From Straminergon stramineum (Eukaryota > Streptophyta > Bryopsida > Hypnales > Calliergonaceae): a stretch of 64,000 bases of DNA. The notes beneath the pieces are model-generated. The model was given only the letters and a program-made list of their open reading frames with translations, was not told where the DNA came from and searched no databases. The position numbers were made by a program, and so were the translations under genes. This document shows positions 13,413 to 24,144 of the stretch, piece after piece. The stretch is from the NCBI GenBank assembly GCA_963920665.1, contig OY987264.1, positions 27,198,906 to 27,262,905 on the forward strand, in the 5' to 3' direction. Numbering within the stretch: position 1 is the first letter of the stretch; every line of letters starts with the position of its first letter.

Positions 13413-14792
13413 TTATATCTCAAAGGCCCAAGTGACCATTCAATGCATGAAAGAAATCTTGGGTAGTTGCACAAAAAATCACTTTTGTTCAGGTGTTCAT
13501 AAAATTTCGACACAATGTGTGAATATATAGCCATCTGGTGGGAATAGAATTTTTTTATCCAATGCATGAACAAGCAACAACGCTAGTGTGTGAATCTAAA
13601 AATGTGACCATATGAGCCTTGAACCCTGGTGTAAGTAAGTACCCTACAATCATTGAAGGTGCCTAGCTATAACATGGCCTATAACATTTGTACCAATAAT
13701 ATTGGTACTTTATAACTATATAGAAGGTGCATGTAATGTAGGTACCTATGTTATAGGCATATACAACATAGGTACTTTGTAACCATAGAAAGCATTGATA
13801 ATATAGGTACCTATAACATAGATACACTATAACAAAACATGGTAAGAAAATCCACACTCAAATTTGAGTGCAATTCTTTTGACCACGTTTTTGTGCATGT
13901 AGGCATAGTGGGTTGATTATCTTTTTGCAATTTCCAAATGCAATTTTTAGTATTATGGGGTGTGTAATAGACCGTTGGAAAGGTCTTTTCAATACCTTTC
14001 CAATAGTATATTGCATGCCCCAAATTCTAAAAATTGCAATCAGAAATTGCAAAAGAAGTTGATTGCGCGTTTAGTGGGCTTGCACAAAAACATGGTCAAA
14101 AGAACCACACTCGATTTTGAGTGCCGTTTTTCTTACCATGTTTTGTTATACAAGTAGAATCTCCCTTAGTGCATGATCTCAAGACTAAGCACTAAGAGGG
14201 TTTTATGCATTTAGAGAAGCCATAAGGCTACTTGTTATTTCATCTTGAATCATGGGCATGGACCACCTATTGTCTACAAACTCTCTTAATGCATATTATG
14301 TTCCAAGGGAAGGTGCACTAAGAGAGGTTCTACCTGTAGAGATACCAAGGTTCCTAGGTTCGTGGTCTGAAGATCCTTAACTTACATGCTAGTGCCCTGA
14401 ATTTTTAGGGTAGCCTCAACAATATGTGTAGTGCAAACTCTTATTCTACTTTTGGAATTTGGTAGGTATGAAACTAATATGGTATAGGATGCTAATGTAA
14501 AAAAATAGCCGTGTATAGGGCAAAAATCTTACTCTATGAGGAGTTCAAGTTTATTGGCCATGTTGGGCAAGGTTTAATAAAAATTATTTTAAATGCAAAT
14601 ATCAATCTTTCAAATCACTGTACAATCAAAAGATTTTAAATTTTTTACACACATTTCCATAGTGTTTTAGTAGAAATTTGTACAATTGAATTCAAAAATA
14701 GATAAATGGATTCTTTTTATTTTCATTGCCCTCCTAAGCGGTGATTTGGGATAATTTCTACCTTCAATGTGCCTCAATCCTTGAGGACTTAA
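13413..14792. mobile_element. 580-bp TTAA family copy split by about 0.8 kb
   Basis: The left part (13413-13560) matches the start of the element at 18402, including ACCATTCAATGCATGAAAGA. The right part (about 14380-14792) matches its remainder and ends ATCCTTGAGGACTTAA. The terminal motif has decayed on both sides. The intervening DNA, with the hairpin at 13828-14150, must have entered later. Confidence 0.6.
13828..14150. repeat. 323-bp foldback repeat with arms of about 150 bp
   Basis: The left arm begins TATAACAAAACATGGTAAGA. The right arm ends with its exact reverse complement, and similarity continues across arms of about 150 bases with scattered mismatches. The loop lies near GACCGTTGGAAAGGTC. 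The left neighbour (13650-13827) is a run of short TATAACATAGGTAC-type inverted motifs. It looks like a foldback DNA transposon or MITE, but I cannot define a target-site duplication. Confidence 0.6.
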
Positions 14793-14844
14793 TTTTTTTT
14801 TAAATTTGAGGTTTCAATTCCAGATTTGGCATGCAAAAAGATAG

Positions 14845-17800
14845 TTAATCCCTAAATGCCTAAGGCTTGTTTGGAGCTTCTTGAAATTTTCTCTAAATTG
14901 AACAAAAATTCATCATTTTCATAAGTTATACCAATTTCTTTTGAATTGTAACCATACAAATTCAAACTAGACATGTTAGAAATTACATAGGAAAAGAAAA
15001 CATAACAATATCACTTACAGATTGAAAGATAATAATGTTTGATCATGAGGGTGTAAAAACTATAAAAATTTTCAATTCACTTTTTGCATGTCAACACTAA
15101 AATGTTAGTCACTAAAAAAATATGAGGTTTGTAATGTAAATTTTGCCTACTCGACAAAACCCAGGGAATTATAATATAGGAGGGTAATTCCTAGGGAAAG
15201 GTCAATAAGTCTAACATTTGCGTGACTAAGGTCACTTGTTTTTGTATTTTGAATATTTATCTACTTTATTTACAATTCGTTTTGGAATTTTAACAAAAGA
15301 AACCCACACTCTTAGTGAAATAATCTCAGTCCATCCCCAATGCTAATTATAATAGACTCCATATATGCAGTCTTAGTCCTATATAGTATGCTTTTGGCTT
15401 GGGGCAAACCCTCCGGTCAATTCCTTAGGTTTGATCAATTTGTCTTGACAATGCATGCACTATCGATGTAATCAAATGCACCAAGGTATATATTTGAAAT
15501 ACAATAAATTTTTAGGGAAATTATTTATTACTTTAATTCCTCTTTATTTTCCCTCAACTAATCCATACTATATTATTAGCCTAATTGCTAATTTAGAATG
15601 CAAATATCAAATCCGTATTTTCTATCCATTTGTCCAATATGCAAAGCATGAAAAAGATTAGAATTTCATTCCTAGTTTATTTGATTTATTCTTCACGTCA
15701 GCCCCATAGCTTTAGCTTTTCCAATTGATTTGTCTTTAGCTTTATCCAAGCTCCAATTATATCAATTTCTCAAGACCATAGACCCTTAACCATATGACTG
15801 TTGGTCCTAGCACCTATGACCATGCACTCTTTGACTTATGGTCGTGATCAATTCATCTTTAGGTATAGCTATTTACCCATAGACTTGACACAGCTAAGGG
15901 CACTAGTATTGTAACTCAGTCAATTAGCTTCACGACTTCCAGCTACTGAGTCGACTTATCAATGACTGCTTTCTGGAATGAATTCAATGGCTCACAGACA
16001 ATGTGATCTTGCATTGAATCCTTCCATTTTTTGAATTGATTTTTATGTTGAATTGCTCAAGTTAATTTGCTTTAATTCTAAACCATTAGTCAATTGAATT
16101 GTGTTGTCTACTTCACATATTCATCTTGCACAAATTGACACCGATAAATTAACCATTGTTAACACTAAATTATCTCTAAGTACAAACTATTAGATTTATC
16201 AATTATACTGCTCTAGCCAAGCCTACAACATTATTCAGGTAATTTGACCAACACAATTTCCTACTCACATTGAGCTAATCAACTAATTGCTCTTGCACAT
16301 ACAATTTAACACAATCAAATTGACAAACAAATGTTACCCACATCTGAGACATACACAATTAATTTGTTAATTGCTCACCAAGTTTGCTGCAATTGGACTA
16401 AGTCAATTTATAATTTACACACACAACACATACACACAAATCATCAGTGCAATTAGTCCATAACACTAACAAAAGAATTCTTCAATTCTATCAAGCAATT
16501 AGATCTATAGTTTCTTCCACATAACTTGTAATTTTGATTTGGCTACCTGCCAACTTAACAATCAATTTTATAATTATATTTAATTTGGGATACCCTCCCG
16601 ACAATCAATTAATCCATTTGATCAATGAGATATTGGAATCACTTGACAAGTTGATTCACAGACTTTACACTACACTTTATAAATCACATTGGCTACCCGC
16701 CCAATTATCCATACACATACTAAATCACATATACTAAATCAGTAAATTAGACTCGCCATCCATCATGCATAAACTAGCAATTCGACTTGAATCTACACTT
16801 TATAGATAATTTGTTTAAATTATTCAATGAACAATTAACTCATTGTTATCTACTTAGTAATTAAACTAATAATCAAGCCAACTCAATTGAAATGAATTGA
16901 TCAATCTGCAATTCTTACTCACACAACAGTACAAATAACTTGACTCACAATTGCAATTTGACTGAACTTACACAAGTAGGATAACCTCCCTGCAAATTCA
17001 TAGTCAATTAAACTTGACACACCAAGCTTGCTACCTGTGAAGATGGTTCCGCTAGAGAAATTGCCACACAGACAATTTGAAAAAAATATACAATTTATAT
17101 ATATATATATATAGTAATGGTGACAAATTATTTTTAAGCAAAGCTGATGCTTGAGTATTTGACTCTAGACACACAAGTAAGAGTGACTGAGAGCTATTCG
17201 ACATTTACATATAGTCTTCTAAAAGACAAGAAAAAAGATTGCAATTGTTCACTTGAAAATGTACATCCATCTATTTGACTTACTTCAAATCCTAGCCTAT
17301 TAGATCTGTTCAAATCTTTCTACATGCCTAATAGCTTTTCATATAGAATATTTGTCTATTTAACATCTTCCAAGGGATATAAGACTAGATCTATACCTTG
17401 TTCTCTCCAGCAAGGCTAAAATAGACAAAATTCAAAAATTTGAAGCAACTACAAGGTTATAGGGCCTAGCATGCACAACCCCAATCAATTTAAGTTTTTT
17501 CAAAATCTATTCTACAATTTTTTTAAATGATTTTCTAATGTGATTTTTCCTCCAAGATCTAGTGTATTTGAGGCTCATTTCCAAGAGCCCACAACACTAC
17601 GGGAAGTCAAGATTGCATTGGGTATCCTTGCACAAAATCTTCAATAGAAAAATCATAATCCTTTATTTTTAAGATCAACTTTTTGATCCTAAAACTAGAC
17701 TTCAAAATCTATTCTACAAAAATATAAACTACTACTAATAGCAATTTGGTTGGGTTTTACTTAACTTCAAAGTTTTTCAAACACCACATTTGAGTGCCTT

Positions 17801-18060
17801 GGGTGTTTAGGGGTTAATATATAGACTTCAAATCACTTGCACACTTTTAACACCCTCATGATCAAAATTCATAATCTTTCAATCCATAAGTGATAATTTT
17901 GTATCTTAATTTCCCATCTGATCTTCAACAAGTTTAATTTGAATTTATACAATTACAATTCAAAAAAAGTTGATGAAACTTATCTATATTTCAACTTATT
18001 AATTCATTTGGAGCAAACTTCAAGAAGCTCTTAAAAATGTCTTAGGCATTTAGGGGTTAG
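14845..18060. repeat. Inverted TTAA-ended arms about 3.2 kb apart
   Basis: The left arm (14845-15095) begins TTAATCCCTAAATGCCTAAG. The right arm (17818-18060), reverse complemented, begins CTAACCCCTAAATGCCTAAG. The arms share blocks such as AGCTTCTTGAA and TTGATCATGAGGGTGT over about 240 bases. They could be the long inverted ends of one 3.2 kb element or two opposed copies of a short one. A further right-type end at 17814-17817 complicates the picture. Confidence 0.5.
15300..17130. other. Block of unusual composition without a gene
   Basis: The plus strand is dominated by A, C and T with recurring CAATT and GGCTACC(T/C)GCC-like motifs (16541, 16690; variants at 16589 and 16979). No reading frame has a recognisable product. 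The block ends in a TA microsatellite at about 17095-17113. It differs in texture from the DNA on both sides. Confidence 0.4.
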
Positions 18061-18401
18061 AAAGACTAGGCTACTTTCATGGATTGGGTCTACTATTTGG
18101 TCTATGAAGCCCAAGTTTCTACTAGTTCTCCTCCTATGGGTAAAACTTTGAAAATACACAACACATTCATAAAATATCCAAATAATAATGCAAAAATTTA
18201 GTGCAATGAAATTCTTCGAAACTTAAAAACCTTTCAAAACGACTATTTTAAACTACCCCATGCTAGGCCAAATGGGAGCAAGCCTATTGTGGTAGTTTAC
18301 TTTAAAAGTCATGAGTCAAAATGGATTCAAGTAAGTGCATCAAGAATCACTACTTGAAGTGAACACATTATGCATATTTTAGGTGGTGACTATTTATATG
18401 A

Positions 18402-18981
18402 TTAACCCCTAAAGGACCAAGTATCCATTCAATGTATGCAAGAAATCTCGGGTAGGTTCCTACGAAGTCATTTTTGGACGGATGTTCATGAAATTTGGAT
18501 ATAATGTGTAACTATGTACCCCCTTCCTGAAAACCTAAATCTTTTTCCAATGGGTGCCCAGATCAAAAGTTATGTTGCCCTGAACTTTGCGGGCAGCTCA
18601 GGCAGCTTTGGACATGTGCAAATTTCTTCCTATAATTTTGAAATTTGGTGAGTATATATCTTACATGATAGAAGATGCAAATGTAAAAAAAAACATATTT
18701 GGTGTAAGAATCTCATTATAAAAGGAGTGAAAGTTTGTAGGCCCTATCGGGCAAGGTTGGAAAAAAACTTTTTCACCTAACTTCAAATGTTATAATCTTT
18801 CAATCCGTGCTGTCAAAGTTTCTAAATTTTTTTCCACATATTCTCAAAGAAGTCTGATACAAATTTTTAAGGTTGAATTTTGAAAAAACACACTTTTTTT
18901 TCCATTTTTTTCTTGCTGCCCTACAAAGTGACAGTTTTTGACAATTTTTGCCAAAATGTGCCTCGGTCCTTTAGGGGTTAA
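18402..18981. mobile_element. 580-bp TTAA MITE, reference copy
   Basis: It begins TTAACCCCTAAAGGACCAAG and ends, reverse complemented, TTAACCCCTAAAGGACCGAG, so 18 of 20 terminal bases agree. Both TTAA copies are intact. It has no coding capacity. Related copies are at 36953-37515 and, split, at 13413-14792. Both the duplicated TTAA and the CCC start match what is known of piggyBac-superfamily ends. Confidence 0.85.
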
Positions 18982-19763
18982 CTTCCAAGAAGTACACCCA
19001 AAATCTACACTGAAAAATAGAATGAATACATGTTTGTCATTCGAGGTGCAGCTTGTAGATGCCCAAATTTGCAAAGAAGAAGAAGAACTCTAAAAAGTCA
19101 TGAAGAATCTCGTGGTATTTCTATTAGCTATGCCACTTTGGCTTAGTTGTAAGGCAAGTATACCTACTTGTGTTTGAATAAGCAATTGAACACTGTCCTT
19201 GTAATCCAATTGCCCAATTTTTTGTTGGATCTTGTTGGAGGTCTAAATCGTATTTTAGATCTTCTTTCTCTTGTATTTTGTGGACACCTTCTACATGAAA
19301 TCAGCAAATTTTTCAGTAATTGAAAATAAGTGTATGCAAAAGTAACTCCAGTCCGTCCCTTATGAAGAGCAGTTGTATATTTTAGGCAAGAATCCATGGG
19401 GATTTGGAGGGGTATTTTTTGACACAAATAAAGGGAACCTTTACTGCAAGAAAAAGACAACAAGCGGCACTGGGCATCAGAAAAGAGAGAGCCAAAAACA
19501 AATTAAACTACAAGTAGTTTTGGGGTTTTTTTTAAACAAATGAAAGTAGGGTTCGGTTTTGGAAAATGGACACAATAGAGAAGGTGTCCTTTCCTTTCCT
19601 TAAATCAAGGGCTTCACTAAAAGGCAGGATTTGTGCAATCTTGTAAGTAATGAGCAGTTCATTGTCAGGAGCTGTTTAAGTTACTTTCATTTTGTGTTAG
19701 CTTAAGTTATAACTGACCTCGGCCTGCACGTACGTCTGCATAGTACGAGGCAGAATATAAAAC
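18982..19763. other. Spacer without a recognisable gene
   Basis: A 99-codon minus-strand frame (19164-19463) has no recognisable motif. I see nothing else that can be supported. Confidence 0.35.
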
Positions 19764-19993
19764 TTAACCCCTAAACACCAAGGCAGACGTTTTTCGTCCG
19801 ATGAATGACAAGGAATTCTCGTGTATAGGACAGAATTGCAACTATTCATCCTCGGAATTAGGGGTGAAAAGGGAAGATCTTCAACAGTAGTTTGACTCCC
19901 AATGAGTATTTTTGATTTTTTTAAAGTAGATGTTGTCAGACCATTCCGAAATGCTTGATTTTCACGGTCACCAGCCCGGCGTTCAAGGGTTAA
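19764..19993. mobile_element. 230-bp TTAA MITE
   Basis: The left end is TTAACCCCTAAACACCAAGG. The right end, reverse complemented, is TTAACCCTTGAACGCCGGGC. TTAA is present on both sides. The interior is unlike the other families and more GC-rich, so this is a separate lineage sharing only the ends. Confidence 0.7.
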
Positions 19994-20010
19994 GCTTAGT
20001 TGGTAAGTTA

Positions 20011-20580
20011 GGTGGGTACACTCAAAATTGCACTCTGCGTAAACCACCATCATCACACTGCTTAACTTAAATCTCTGAAATCATATGTGCCTATGTCTAA
20101 GAAACGATCTTGGAACATCTACCAATAAAAACTATGAAAATTCATAACTTTCTCATGTGGTATCCAAATGCTACGTTCTTTGGTGTGTTAGGGTAACTAC
20201 ACTTAAAAGCGACCTCTTTCTAAAATTGACCCCTACATAGTCTTGCCTAAAATGTACTTCCAGTGTTCCTAAGAGTCTTGGGTCGGTTTTGGATAAACCA
20301 ATTTTCAGCACTTTGAAAATTCATTGTTTAGTCATAGAGTGTCCAAAAAATGCATTCTAAGAGAATCTAGAATCCTCATTTAACTACCAACAAGACCTCA
20401 CAATAAATTTTCTAATATAATAATAGGAACTATGATGAATTGCTTATTTGGATGCTTTTGTGTATAGTTACCTTGGAATCTCCTTTCACTTGCCAATAAG
20501 AAAATGGGAAATTTTTTTACCAATCTAATAATAGTAACTAAGCACAATAGCAAAAGTTGGAGGTTTGGGGGGACCTACCT
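20011..20580. mobile_element. Inverted-repeat MITE (GGTGGGTAC family), 570 bp
   Basis: It begins GGTGGGTACACTCAAAATTG and ends GGACCTACCT, with TA on both outer sides. The block TAACTTTCTCATGTGGTATC followed by TTCTTTGGTGTGTT (20145-20190) recurs inverted at 20594-20660, just outside the assigned end. It also recurs at 44290 and, more diverged, near 6855. The TA flanks would suit a Tc1/mariner-like element, but the superfamily is uncertain. Confidence 0.5.
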
Positions 20581-20920
20581 TAAGCTACTCATAGTAGGAA
20601 GTAAAAGGAGGTTCCAACACACCAAAGAACATGGCATTTGAATATTGTATGCAAAAGTTATGCTAAAGGGTCAAAGTTTTTTTTTGTAGGGGTTCTAAAA
20701 TTGTGAATTACTTCCACATAGGTACATATTGATTTTGGAGATGTTCACCAAGTGCTGATGGCAATTTTGGTTTAGTGGCGCATTTGTTGGTGCCCCACTG
20801 TTAGTTGATCCTTAAAAGATGGAGCCTATGACCATGTCATTTGTCTCAATCTTCTTTTGTTTATTCTATTTTGGAACTAAGTTTCAGTAAGGATTATTTT
20901 AATTTATTTTTACAACATTA

Positions 20921-21247
20921 GAAGATATTTGAGGGCATGAAGAGGCTGCAAGTTATTTTGAGTTCCCAAGGTGTGGGAACTCACCACATCAACATTGTGA
21001 CATGGCACAAACACTACCCCATCAAAAAATAATATTAGTTCTAATTAATTAATATTATGATTTTAATTCATTTTTAGGTTTATCAATACTTTTTAGAAAT
21101 TTTGGGAAAAACTAGTTTTTACTTTTTTTTCCCCAAAATTTGGGAATTCAACCCATTATGGGCTGGTTCCTAATTTCTAGTAGCACAAGGAACAATGCTA
21201 GGAACAACCTTGAAATGGGCTCTTGAAGCCCTCAATTCTCCTCTTAC
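20921..21247. mobile_element. CATTAG-ended MITE, copy 1 (327 bp)
   Basis: The ends are CATTAGAAGATATTTGAGGG and, reverse complemented, CATTAGTAAGAGGAGAATTG. The short palindrome GAGTTCCC...GGGAACTC and the block GGAACAACCTTGAAATGGGC place it, in reverse orientation, with the elements at 35034-35249 and 60242-60521. Confidence 0.55.
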
Positions 21248-21250
21248 TAA

Positions 21251-22185
21251 TGGATGAAATCACATGTCTTCTAGAAGTCATAAAATTTAAAGATTTATTG
21301 GTGATGATCTTGAATTACCATAGTTTTTTGAAGAAAAAGCGAAGAAAATTCATATCTAATTTAAAATGAGCTCCAAAAATTTGAACATTTTTCCACACTT
21401 GTATATTGTAGTATATTTGTATCCTATTATAAATATCAAATCAATAGAACATGGTATTAGATCCAATGTTCAAATTGCAAAAAAATGCTTAATTTTTGAA
21501 AATTTTGAAAATTTCAAATTGGATGAGAAACTAGACTCAATAAGTTTCATTAATTTCATTAGTTGGGATTGAATTCCAAATAGATTATCCACATTTCTCA
21601 AATTTCAAATCAAGAACAAGGTGGTAAGACTTGCCAAATACACTAGAAAGACATCTTTTGTGATCCTTGGTGCATGACTTCTTTAATTTTACCAAACTTT
21701 TAGACGTCCTCATAAGACCCTTCTTGTGTGAATTATGACATGTAGAATCTCTTCTACCAACTTAAAAAAATTGGATGAAAACTTGCTCTATTGCTTCCTC
21801 CAACAAATTTGTTTTGTCATTTAAAAGTGAAATTAATTCTAGCTCCTCAAACATTCCAATGTTAAGGCAATTTTCCATTTAGGTCTAATGTTTTTGTTCG
21901 TTGTTTTGTAATATACCAATTTCATTTGCCTCCCCTCTAAAAAAATAAAATTCTTGATTAGACTTACTTTTTTATAGATCAACAAAACACTTTGACTATT
22001 TTTTTTGAGTGGATAGTGATTAACAACCATATCACATATATATACACACAGATAGATAGATAACATTAATATTTTGTCCCTCCTCGTCTGAATCCCCCAC
22101 CATCCCCAGGTACGAATTGTTGACATTTTGACCCTCGGAACATGAAACCATTTAGGTTATATTAGTAGCTGTGCAATGGGCAACA
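21251..22185. other. AT-rich spacer without a gene
   Basis: No supported gene or bounded repeat is seen. A short GATA-type run lies near 22051. Confidence 0.35.
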
Positions 22186-22307
22186 ATCAGGTTTGGCAGG
22201 TATCTTGTTTCCCCCACCGGGCCACTTCCGGCTGGTGGGTTTGTACTCTCACTCTTTGCAATGAAATTCCGTTTCATTTGTTCCAAAAAAGATCAGGGTT
22301 TGGCAGG
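22186..22307 (+). mobile_element. Ultra-short retroposon copy 1 with 15-16 bp duplication
   Basis: The body (22201-22291, 91 bp) contains the stem-loop CCCACCGG...CCGGCTGGTGGG, then AATGAAATTCCGTTTCATT, then an A-rich tail. The flanks are ATCAGGTTTGGCAGG (22186-22200) and ATCAGGGTTTGGCAGG (22292-22307), a target-site duplication with one extra G. The A tail and variable duplication length indicate target-primed reverse transcription. Confidence 0.8.
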
Positions 22308-22504
22308 CAGACTGTCCCTGCCTGTCTATCACACATAAAATAATTTACTCACCCATAAATTCTGGGTGATATCAATAGGATTGTTAGGGAGGGTGGGCAG
22401 GGGGTCAGACGGATGGTCCTTGTCAGATGTGGGAACAGATCAACCGACTGCCCGTCTGTCGGTCTGTCCATGTTGACCCACTATTGGAACTTAATAATAA
22501 TAGC

Positions 22505-22748
22505 TTAACTCTTAAATGTGGAAGTGGATGTTTTGTGTTCAATGAATGACTTCACTGTTGACTGTAGAAAAACAAAATGCATCCAGCCAGGCCACTTGTG
22601 TCTGGCTGGCTTGTATTTTTAATTACCTTTGCAATGAAATCTCGTTTCATTGGTGTCAAAAACAAAATGCATCTAGTTTATTGGTCCAATAATCGGAGCA
22701 ATTTTGCTGACTAGCTTGGTCATGGAGGCTTCATCATTTAAGGGTTAA
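22505..22748. mobile_element. 154-bp TTAA MITE, interrupted by retroposon copy 2
   Basis: The ends are TTAACTCTTAAATGTGGAAG and, reverse complemented, TTAACCCTTAAATGATGAAG. Removing the retroposon body (74 bp) and one 16-bp duplication leaves exactly 154 bp. That is the same length as the cleaned element at 11299-11659, with aligned interior sequence. Confidence 0.8.
22568..22673 (+). mobile_element. Ultra-short retroposon copy 2 with 16-bp duplication
   Basis: The body (22584-22657, 74 bp) starts CAGCCAGGCCACTTGTG and ends GTTTCATTGGTGTC. The perfect duplication AAAAACAAAATGCATC flanks it at 22568-22583 and 22658-22673. It lies inside the 154-bp TTAA MITE. Confidence 0.85.
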
Positions 22749-22995
22749 GAAATAATTTATGGCAGTGACAGAGGGGTGAGGTCAATGGGACTCATATTAA
22801 GTTAAGCATGCTCATTATACCATTGACAGGGCTCCTGTCAGATCTCCACATACCATGAGATCATAACCACGAGAGCTTTCGTACTATTAAGTGACTTCCA
22901 GGCTTATCCAATTGATGAAACCATGAGATCATCATCTTCATATAGTTCGTAAGCCACGTAACATACACCTGGGTTCAAAAATTCAGCAGATTCCT

Positions 22996-23412
22996 TTAAC
23001 CCCTGAGCATCACAGAGATAACTACATATTAAGTGAGGAGCTTTATTTTAGGTCTTATTTGGATCTAGAAAATCCAGAATAATTTGAGAACTACTCGGTT
23101 ATTGAAGTTTTCACTGTTGAGATTAGAAGCCAAGTTACTGATGAGTACAAATTTGCAATTTATGAGAGAATCCACCGAGGTGTGGATTTTTTTTTAATTT
23201 TTAATTTTAATTTTTTAAACAAATGGGAGAACCCACATGTGGATTTCAAGATTATAATAGCCCCCAGCCAGGCCACTTGTGGCTGGGTGGTTTGTAACTT
23301 CTTTTCTTGCAATGAAATTCCGTTTCATTTGTGTCAAAAAAGAAAAATTATAATATTTGATGAACTTGGTACACCGGTTCGTACATGTGTCCAGAGTGGA
23401 GAGGTGACAGGC
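22996..23412. mobile_element. 268-bp TTAA family copy, interrupted and right-truncated
   Basis: It begins TTAACCCCTGAGCATCAC and follows the copy at 13012 closely to TGATGAACTTG, then diverges, so the right end is lost. It gained a T-rich insertion near 23190-23215 with local duplication of GAGAATCCACC-like sequence. It also gained the retroposon at 23260-23346. Confidence 0.7.
23251..23355 (+). mobile_element. Ultra-short retroposon copy 3 with 9-bp duplication
   Basis: The body (23260-23346, 87 bp) is GCCCCCAGCCAGGCCACTTG onward, with AATGAAATTCCGTTTCATT and an A-rich tail. ATTATAATA flanks it on both sides. The related element at 13012-13279 has this site with a single ATTATAATA and no insert, which is a natural empty site. 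Confidence 0.85.
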
Positions 23413-23413
23413 A

Positions 23414-23532
23414 AAATGGGTTTTCAAATTTTTTTCACATTTTACAAATGAAATGGAATTTCTGTGCCAATAACAAAAAAGATACATGCAACAAGCCACA
23501 CAAGTGGCCTGGCAGGAGGAGGAAATGGGTTT
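23414..23532 (-). mobile_element. Ultra-short retroposon copy 4, reverse orientation
   Basis: On the minus strand the body (23522-23424, 99 bp) reads CCAGGCCACTTGTGTGGC, then GAAATTCCATTTCATTTG, then an A-rich tail. AAATGGGTTT flanks it at 23414-23423 and 23523-23532. It is the most diverged of the four. Confidence 0.7.
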
Positions 23533-23819
23533 GGTGGAATTGGTGAAAATGGCCGGAATGGGGGATCATGGGGGGAAGAAATAATAAGTTAAGTAATTGT
23601 AGTGTTGACCAGATTGGGATATAGAATATGATTGCACTCCATCACTGAGCTTTAAAAATGGAAATGAATAACATGTCTTTAATTGTGTCTCATTGATGAT
23701 GGTCAAAGAATTGGTAGTATTTATAAAAAGGGTCCATTGGTTGGGTAAATGACAAGTTTTTCTTAGGTAAGCTTATTGAAGAAAGTCTTGAAATCACGAC
23801 CTTGAGATTAACTTAGGTA

Positions 23820-24144
23820 AGGTAGGAGGTACACAAAGCGCCCATGGATCTAAGAGCTGAAACTGAATTTTGGGGAGGTGAAACCTATTGAAATATTTTT
23901 CAGTAAATTTTCCTTGAAAGACAAGTGGAATTGACATCTAGTCCAAGTCGTTTCATAATTTTTGGAGCTATGTGGAATTAGTTATGAATTTTTGAAGTTG
24001 AAATGACATAGGGCTCTAAAATCGCCCACCTCCTCAAATGTACACTGTTGGTACATCCCTGTAAAGATGAAAAAACCCATGTACAAATAGTGTACATTTG
24101 AGGAGGTGCACAATTTTAGACTACGGATTTTGAGCCTCCTACCT
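23820..24144. mobile_element. Inverted-repeat MITE with AGGTAGGAGG ends, 325 bp
   Basis: It begins AGGTAGGAGGTACACAAAGC and ends GAGCCTCCTACCT, with TA immediately outside on both sides. Within it lies a strong hairpin: arms at about 24015-24046 and 24089-24120 share CACCTCCTCAAATGTACACT as perfect inverted copies. The ends resemble those at 54459 and 20011. Confidence 0.55.

Noticed and set aside
22186..23532. CRISPR-like reading of the clustered short repeats
   Set aside because: The repeats differ in orientation, length and spacing and each has target-site duplications; the context is a plant nuclear genome.
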